Assembly: GCA_030633225.1 (NCBI GenBank)
Contig: DAOVTF010000029.1
Location: 1 to 11,320 of the forward strand
Reading direction: 5' to 3'
Length of the DNA: 11,320 nucleotides
DNA from: Flavobacteriaceae bacterium
Lineage (GTDB): Bacteria > Bacteroidota > Bacteroidia > Flavobacteriales > Flavobacteriaceae
Shown: positions 7,751-11,320 of the stretch, one piece after another
How the letters are laid out: each line of letters starts with the position of its first letter
How positions within the stretch are numbered: the stretch's first letter is position 1
Position numbers and translations under genes: made by a program
The notes under the pieces: generated by a model
Databases searched by the model: none
Seen by the model: only the letters and a program-made list of their open reading frames with translations
Told to the model about the DNA's origin: nothing

Positions 7751-8296
7751 ATGAAAGTAATATCTGTAAATATTGGGGAAAAGAAAACAGTTGTCTGGAA
7801 AAAGAAAACCTATGAAACCGGTATTTATAAATATCCCGTTGATGATTGTATTGTTTTAGGAAAAGAAAATGTGGCAAATGACCATATAATTGACAGAAAA
7901 CATCATGGAGGAATTGAACAGGCAGTTTATGCCTATGGAGAAAATCACTATGCGTATTGGAAAAATTTATATCCAAATTTGGAATTTAATTTTGGAATGT
8001 TTGGTGAGAATTTAACAATTAGCAACTTAGATGAAGAAATGCTTTTTGTTGGTAGTATCTATCAATTGGGAGAGTGCAAATTAGAAGTTAGCAAATCTCG
8101 TCAACCTTGTGTAAAATTAGGTATTAGGTTTCAAGATGCTAAAGTTATCAAGCAATTTTGGAATGCTAATAAATGTGGAGTTTATTTTAAAGTTTTAAAA
8201 ATTGGAAAAGTAGCAAAAAACGATATCCTAATTCTTCTAGAAGAAGGGAAAAATACGCCAACTATTGCAGAGGTGTACAAAAGTAAAAGACGTTAA
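7751..8296 (+). CDS. MOSC domain-containing protein (YiiM-like)
   Basis: A 181-residue stand-alone MOSC protein related to E. coli YiiM. MOSC domains carry a conserved cysteine thought to bind molybdenum cofactor or sulfur; here it is C120 in SRQPCVKL. Other family features are HHGGIEQAVYAY (51-62), ENHYAYW (64-70) and FGENLTI (84-90). YiiM-type proteins are linked to detoxification of N-hydroxylated bases, but that activity is only inferred here. I chose ATG 7751 because the family starts with MKVIS-type sequence; an in-frame GTG at 7736 would add five residues. The 77-base gap after the GH3 gene contains a near-match to the -7 box (gaTAATTTG), so it could have its own promoter or be read through. 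It converges on mscL. Confidence 0.9.
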   Translation: MKVISVNIGEKKTVVWKKKTYETGIYKYPVDDCIVLGKENVANDHIIDRKHHGGIEQAVYAYGENHYAYWKNLYPNLEFNFGMFGENLTISNLDEEMLFVGSIYQLGECKLEVSKSRQPCVKLGIRFQDAKVIKQFWNANKCGVYFKVLKIGKVAKNDILILLEEGKNTPTIAEVYKSKRR

Positions 8297-8309
8297 AAGA
8301 TAAGCGGGA

Positions 8310-8341
8310 CTTTACTGTTTTAGTTTAGGAAAATAGTAAAG
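8310..8341. terminator. Hairpin after the MOSC gene
   Basis: Arms CTTTACTGTTTT (8310-8321) and AAAATAGTAAAG (8330-8341) pair over 12 positions with one G-T wobble, around an eight-base loop. The hairpin begins 13 bases after the MOSC stop codon. The following sequence (gttgtatttg) is only moderately T-rich, so intrinsic termination is plausible but not certain. Confidence 0.55.
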
Positions 8342-8355
8342 GTTGTATTTGAATC

Positions 8356-8403
8356 ATTCATCTAATGACTCTTTACATTGCGGCTATTAGTCATCGGATG
8401 AAT
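8356..8403. repeat. Imperfect inverted repeat between MOSC and mscL
   Basis: Arms ATTCATCTAATGACT (8356-8370) and AGTCATCGGATGAAT (8389-8403) match at 13 of 15 positions around an 18-base loop. One mismatch is a T-G wobble in plus-strand RNA. No T-run follows on either strand, so it does not look like a standard terminator. It lies in the 137-base gap between two convergent genes. Confidence 0.6.
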
Positions 8404-8423
8404 CTCAAATTTTTGAAATTGCT

Positions 8424-8442
8424 AAAAAATATTCTATTTTTT
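8424..8442 (-). terminator. Weak A/T hairpin at the mscL stop codon
   Basis: Arms AAAAAATA (8424-8431) and TATTTTTT (8435-8442) are perfect 8-bp complements around a three-base loop that reaches into the mscL stop. On the minus strand the second arm is a T-run, so this may terminate mscL transcription and possibly act in both directions. The stem has no G-C pairs, making it weak. Confidence 0.35.
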
Positions 8443-8835
8443 TAACAAATCTCTTATTTCAATAAGTAATTCTTCTTGAGTTGGGCCGGCAGGTTCTACA
8501 GCAATTTCTTCCTCTTTTCTTTTCATTCTATTCACTGCTTTGACAATAAGAAACATTATAAAAGCAACAATTATAAAGTCGATTACGGTAGTAATAAATT
8601 CACCATAAAGTACAGCAATCGTACCTTCAATTTCTCCCTTAGCATTAGCAACCCCTTCTTTAACAATCCATTTTAAGTCTTTAAAGTCTGTATTAAACAA
8701 TAATCCAATCAAAGGGGAAACTATCCCAGTAGTAAATGCCGTTACAACACTTTTAAAAGCAGCACCCATTACAAAACCAACAGCTATATCAAGTAAGCTG
8801 CCTTTTAGAGCAAATTCTTTAAATTCTTTTAACAT
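8434..8835 (-). CDS. mscL: Large-conductance mechanosensitive channel
   Basis: A homopentameric inner-membrane pore that opens under membrane tension to release solutes during hypo-osmotic shock. The 133-residue length is typical. It shows an N-terminal amphipathic segment (MLKEFKEFALKG), a first helix at about 15-45 with the conserved DIAVGFVMGAAF pore-lining stretch, and a periplasmic loop at about 46-75. A second helix follows at about 77-101 (FITTVIDFIIVAF), then a charged cytoplasmic C-terminal helix with EELLIEIRDLL near 121-131. It starts 46 bases after the alr stop and is probably the last gene of tdk-alr-mscL. A near -7 box (TATATTCG on the minus strand, 8870-8863) in that gap could give separate expression. 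Confidence 0.96.
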   Translation of the reverse strand: MLKEFKEFALKGSLLDIAVGFVMGAAFKSVVTAFTTGIVSPLIGLLFNTDFKDLKWIVKEGVANAKGEIEGTIAVLYGEFITTVIDFIIVAFIMFLIVKAVNRMKRKEEEIAVEPAGPTQEELLIEIRDLLKK

Positions 8836-8862
8836 TTTTAGATAATTAAAATTTATAAGAAG

Positions 8863-8870
8863 CGAATATA
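8863..8870 (-). promoter_or_regulatory. Possible internal -7 box for mscL
   Basis: On the minus strand this reads TATATTCG, one mismatch from TANNTTTG, ending 27 bases before the mscL ATG. An extra promoter for an osmotic-stress gene is reasonable, but the match is imperfect and no -33 element is clear. Confidence 0.3.
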
Positions 8871-8881
8871 GTAAAAATCAC

Positions 8882-9982
8882 TTAGACCCTTTTTCTTCTA
8901 ACTCTTTGTGAAATAGAAGTTAGTATTTCGTAAGAAATTGTTGTTGTTTTATTGGCCATTTCAAGTATATGATCTTGGTGGTTAAATATAATTACCTCAT
9001 CCCCTTCCTTGCAATCAATTCCATTAAGGTCTATAATAGTAATATCCATGCAAATAGTGCCAATTATGTGCGCCTTTTCACTATTGACATAAACTGAGCC
9101 AACTTTATTTCCTAAATTTCTGTTTAATCCATCAGCATATCCTAAAGGTAATATTCCTATTTTAGAATCACTATTGGCTATATACTTTCTATTATAACTA
9201 ACTGTTTCTCCTTTTTTGATAAATTGAATTTGTGATATTTTAGTTTTTAGATTACAAACATTTTTTAGTTTGGAGGTCTCTAGTTTATCATTTCCAAATC
9301 CATAAAAGCCAATACCAAGTCTTACCATATCAAATTGTGCTTCTGGGTAATTTATAATTCCTGAAGTATTTGAAATATGCTTTAACGGAATATAAGAAAG
9401 TGATTCATTTAATGAATCCGTTATTCTTACAAAGGAATCTATTTGATGCTTGGTGAAATTCTTTTCACTAAAATCTTCACTTGCAGCCAAATGTGAATAA
9501 AAAGAAACAATTTTCAAATTGTCCATCTTTTTTAATTCTGATTTTAATTGAGGAATGTCATTTTCTTTAAAACCTAGTCTATTCATACCGGTATTAATTT
9601 TGATATGAACAGGATATTCTTTTAATTTTTTTACAGAAGCAATCTCATTAAAATAATTTAATGTTTTAAAATTATATAAATTTGGTTCAAGATTATAATC
9701 AACTATAGTCTCAAAATTATCAACCTGAGGGTGTAATATTAAAATAGGTAGAGTAATATTTGCTTTCCGTAATGCAACACCCTCATCGGTATACGCAACT
9801 GCTAAATAATCAACATTTTGTTTCTCTAAAATATTCGCAATTGCAAGAGCATCACTTCCATAAGCAAATGCTTTAATTACAACTAAGAGCTTGGTAGTCT
9901 CATGAATTTTAGATTTAAAATATAGAAGATTGTGTTTTATTGCAGAGGTATCAATTTCTAAAACTGTAGGATTATTGCTCAT
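8882..9982 (-). CDS. alr: Alanine racemase
   Basis: PLP-dependent interconversion of L- and D-alanine, supplying D-alanine for peptidoglycan. The 366 residues match stand-alone Alr; this is not the MurF-Alr fusion found in some Bacteroidota. The PLP-binding lysine is K37 in [11 protein letters not shown], the second catalytic base is Y263 in [15 protein letters not shown] at 131-138 includes the conserved arginine (R135), and ICMD lies at 310-313. Phosphate-anchoring segments such as SNTSG (204-208) and GIGFYG (223-228) are present. The ATG overlaps the end of tdk by 11 bases, implying coupled translation. The start fits the family because the beta-strand [13 protein letters not shown] begins within six residues of it. 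Confidence 0.96.
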   Translation of the reverse strand: MSNNPTVLEIDTSAIKHNLLYFKSKIHETTKLLVVIKAFAYGSDALAIANILEKQNVDYLAVAYTDEGVALRKANITLPILILHPQVDNFETIVDYNLEPNLYNFKTLNYFNEIASVKKLKEYPVHIKINTGMNRLGFKENDIPQLKSELKKMDNLKIVSFYSHLAASEDFSEKNFTKHQIDSFVRITDSLNESLSYIPLKHISNTSGIINYPEAQFDMVRLGIGFYGFGNDKLETSKLKNVCNLKTKISQIQFIKKGETVSYNRKYIANSDSKIGILPLGYADGLNRNLGNKVGSVYVNSEKAHIIGTICMDITIIDLNGIDCKEGDEVIIFNHQDHILEMANKTTTISYEILTSISQRVRRKRV

Positions 9983-10586
9983 TTTTATTTTCCTCTAATT
10001 TCTTTTTCTCTTTTTGTATCTCTCTATAATATGCAGCTCTACTTAAGGGCTCGTATTCTTGAACTTCCCCTAATAAAACTAGACTGTCATCTGCTACTGT
10101 TCTATGGCTAAAATGTGCTAAATTTCCTGTTTTTGTGCAAACAGCATGTACTTTGGTCACATATTCTGCAGTAGCCATAAGTGCTGGCATAGGTCCAAAA
10201 GGATTTCCTTGAAAATCCATATCCAAGCCTGCTACAATTACTCTAACACCGCTATTTGCTAAATCATTACAAATTCTAACAATCTCATCATCAAAAAATT
10301 GAGCTTCATCAATACCAACGACATCAATATCATTTGCTAATAAAGTAATATTTGCCGAAGCCGGAACAGGAGTACATCGAATTTCATTTTCATCATGTGA
10401 AACCACCATCTCATCAGCGTAACGAGTGTCAACAGTAGGTTTAAATATTTCAACTTTTTGTTTGGCAAATTGTGCCCGTTTTAGCCTGCGAATTAATTCT
10501 TCCGTTTTACCCGAAAACATAGAGCCACAGATTACTTCAATCCATCCAAATTGTTCTGTGTGATTTACTGTGTTTTCAAGAAACAT
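9972..10586 (-). CDS. tdk: Thymidine kinase
   Basis: Salvage enzyme phosphorylating thymidine to dTMP with ATP in the cytoplasm. It is a 204-residue type II (TK1-like) enzyme. The P-loop GSMFSGKT is at 21-28, a Walker B-like DEAQFF at 93-98 contains catalytic E94, and AGLDMDF is at 119-125. The [10 protein letters not shown] stretch at 153-162 and [10 protein letters not shown] at 178-187 correspond to the lasso and C-terminal region. The usual zinc site is mostly absent: of the four cysteines in human TK1 or E. coli Tdk, only C150 is left, and the C-terminal pair is replaced by SRAA. I believe this is a lineage trait rather than damage, since everything else is intact. It is first in tdk-alr-mscL and divergent from the acidic protein gene. 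Confidence 0.96.
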   Translation of the reverse strand: MFLENTVNHTEQFGWIEVICGSMFSGKTEELIRRLKRAQFAKQKVEIFKPTVDTRYADEMVVSHDENEIRCTPVPASANITLLANDIDVVGIDEAQFFDDEIVRICNDLANSGVRVIVAGLDMDFQGNPFGPMPALMATAEYVTKVHAVCTKTGNLAHFSHRTVADDSLVLLGEVQEYEPLSRAAYYREIQKEKKKLEENKNEQ

Positions 10587-10638
10587 ACTATACTTTAACG
10601 CTTAAAAGGTTTGTGCTAAAATTGTAAAGAAAAATATT

Positions 10639-10671
10639 ATTTTCATTTAGTTTAACAAAAGTAATGAAAAT
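10639..10671. promoter_or_regulatory. Inverted repeat spanning the tdk -7 box
   Basis: Perfect 9-bp arms ATTTTCATT (10639-10647) and AATGAAAAT (10663-10671) sit around a 15-base centre. That centre contains most of the tdk -7 box. The symmetry and position would suit an operator, but the A/T-rich composition makes chance possible. Confidence 0.35.
10656..10663 (-). promoter_or_regulatory. Putative -7 promoter box for tdk-alr-mscL
   Basis: On the minus strand this reads TACTTTTG, a full match to TANNTTTG. It lies 69 bases upstream of the tdk ATG, so the leader would be about 60 bases. No clear -33 element is seen. Confidence 0.5.
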
Positions 10672-10699
10672 CTTTAGTAGAATATTCTTTTGAAAATGT

Positions 10700-10707
10700 T
10701 AATTTTG
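10700..10707 (+). promoter_or_regulatory. Putative -7 promoter box for the acidic protein gene
   Basis: TAATTTTG matches TANNTTTG and lies 45 bases before the ATG at 10753. It is back to back with the tdk box, with 36 bases between them, so the two upstream promoter regions would overlap. Confidence 0.5.
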
Positions 10708-10752
10708 TATTTTTATTGAAAAGTAAATACACACCTTATTAAATATAAGTTT

Positions 10753-11320
10753 ATGCGTACTAATTTAATAAATGATTTAAAGGATCTTGCTCAGAAAATA
10801 CTTCAGTTAAAAGATAATGAAGATGCCGAAAATTTACGCAAAAATGCGCTTGAAATTTATGAAAAGCTTATAGTTCTAGAATTTTTAAATGAAAATATTA
10901 AATCGGTTTCTGAAGAAAAAAATAGTTCAGAGAATTTAAAAGATTCTACTATTGACGGTGTCGAACCTAACATTGATGTACCATTTGATAATACTGAGGA
11001 AGATATCATTGACGAAGAAATTCATGAATTGTCTTTTGAATCTTTAAAAGACGAAGTTTCAAATGAAATTGAAAAAAATGAAATTGATGAACAAATTGAA
11101 GATTTAGAAGATTTGTTTGTGCCTACATTTGATTCTATTAAAGAAGATATGAGTCAAAAAGAAGAGTTTAAAGATACGATTTCGTTGGAGGAAACTGAAA
11201 AAATGTTTAAAACTAAAAAAGATGATGCGAAACAATTGTCACTTAATGATAAATTATTGAGTAGTAATATTCAAATAGGATTAAATGATAGAATAGCTTT
11301 TGTAAATCAACTTTTTAATT
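10753..11320 (+). CDS. Acidic hypothetical protein, 3' end outside the window
   Basis: An uninterrupted frame begins at ATG 10753 and runs 189 codons to the window edge without a stop, so only the N-terminal part is seen. It starts MRTNLINDLKDLAQKI, followed by a helical segment to about residue 50. A long stretch rich in Glu, Asp, Lys and Ser (about 50-170) looks disordered or coiled. The visible end, SLNDKLLSSNIQIGLNDRIAFVNQLFN, looks like the start of a folded conserved module. I recall LNDRIAFVNQLF-type sequence from uncharacterised flavobacterial proteins, but know no function. There is no signal peptide or membrane helix. A -7 box lies 45 bases upstream and codon use resembles its neighbours. 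It is divergent from tdk. Confidence 0.85.
   Translation, partial: MRTNLINDLKDLAQKILQLKDNEDAENLRKNALEIYEKLIVLEFLNENIKSVSEEKNSSENLKDSTIDGVEPNIDVPFDNTEEDIIDEEIHELSFESLKDEVSNEIEKNEIDEQIEDLEDLFVPTFDSIKEDMSQKEEFKDTISLEETEKMFKTKKDDAKQLSLNDKLLSSNIQIGLNDRIAFVNQLFN

Noticed and set aside
7707..7976. Minus-strand open frame over the start of the MOSC gene
   Set aside because: The MOSC frame carries clear family motifs; the antisense product is Phe/Tyr/His/Gln-rich without a family match.
8476..8676. Plus-strand open frame inside mscL
   Set aside because: mscL is unmistakable on the minus strand; this frame is a Asn/Phe/Ser-rich shadow.
1..11320. CRISPR array, transposon, prophage, toxin-antitoxin or defence system
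   Set aside because: No regularly spaced repeats, transposase, integrase, nuclease-helicase or toxin-like genes were seen; all long genes are housekeeping or common accessory families.

Overview
The window is an ordinary housekeeping stretch from a low-GC member of the Bacteroidota, most likely a (possibly marine) Flavobacteriaceae. Four things point there: the strong A+T bias; start codons preceded by A-rich sequence rather than Shine-Dalgarno sites; TANNTTTG-type -7 promoter boxes ahead of most transcription units; and the gene content and order (yicC-gmk-nadD, an M23 peptidase next to a GH3-like protein, and tdk-alr-mscL). The genus is not determinable by eye.

Layout, left to right. A class II HMG-CoA reductase (201-1475) and a Mn-type superoxide dismutase (1593-2201) are separate plus-strand units, and the dismutase ends in a clear intrinsic terminator. 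Next comes an EamA/DMT-type inner-membrane transporter (2275-3168). A tight three-gene operon follows: yicC (3217-4068), gmk (4071-4652) and nadD (4654-5232), separated by 1-2 bases. A second plus-strand unit carries a membrane-anchored M23 endopeptidase (5303-6163) and a GH3-like acyl-adenylating enzyme (6174-7673, GTG start), followed by a MOSC-domain protein (7751-8296).

The right part is on the minus strand: tdk (10586-9972), alr (9982-8882, overlapping tdk by 11 bases) and mscL (8835-8434). It converges on the MOSC gene across a 137-base gap with several inverted repeats. Divergent from tdk is the start of an acidic hypothetical protein (10753 to the window edge), which has no stop in the window and is therefore truncated by it.

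Functionally the genes cover isoprenoid precursor supply, superoxide detoxification, nucleotide and NAD synthesis (gmk, nadD, tdk), RNA metabolism (yicC), and envelope work (M23, alr for D-alanine, mscL). I found no CRISPR array, transposase, phage gene, integrase, rRNA or tRNA, and no convincing new multi-gene system. The points most worth a second look are the uncharacterised GH3-like enzyme paired with an M23 peptidase, the thymidine kinase lacking most zinc-site cysteines, the divergent tdk/acidic-protein control region, and the paired inverted repeats between the convergent MOSC and mscL genes.
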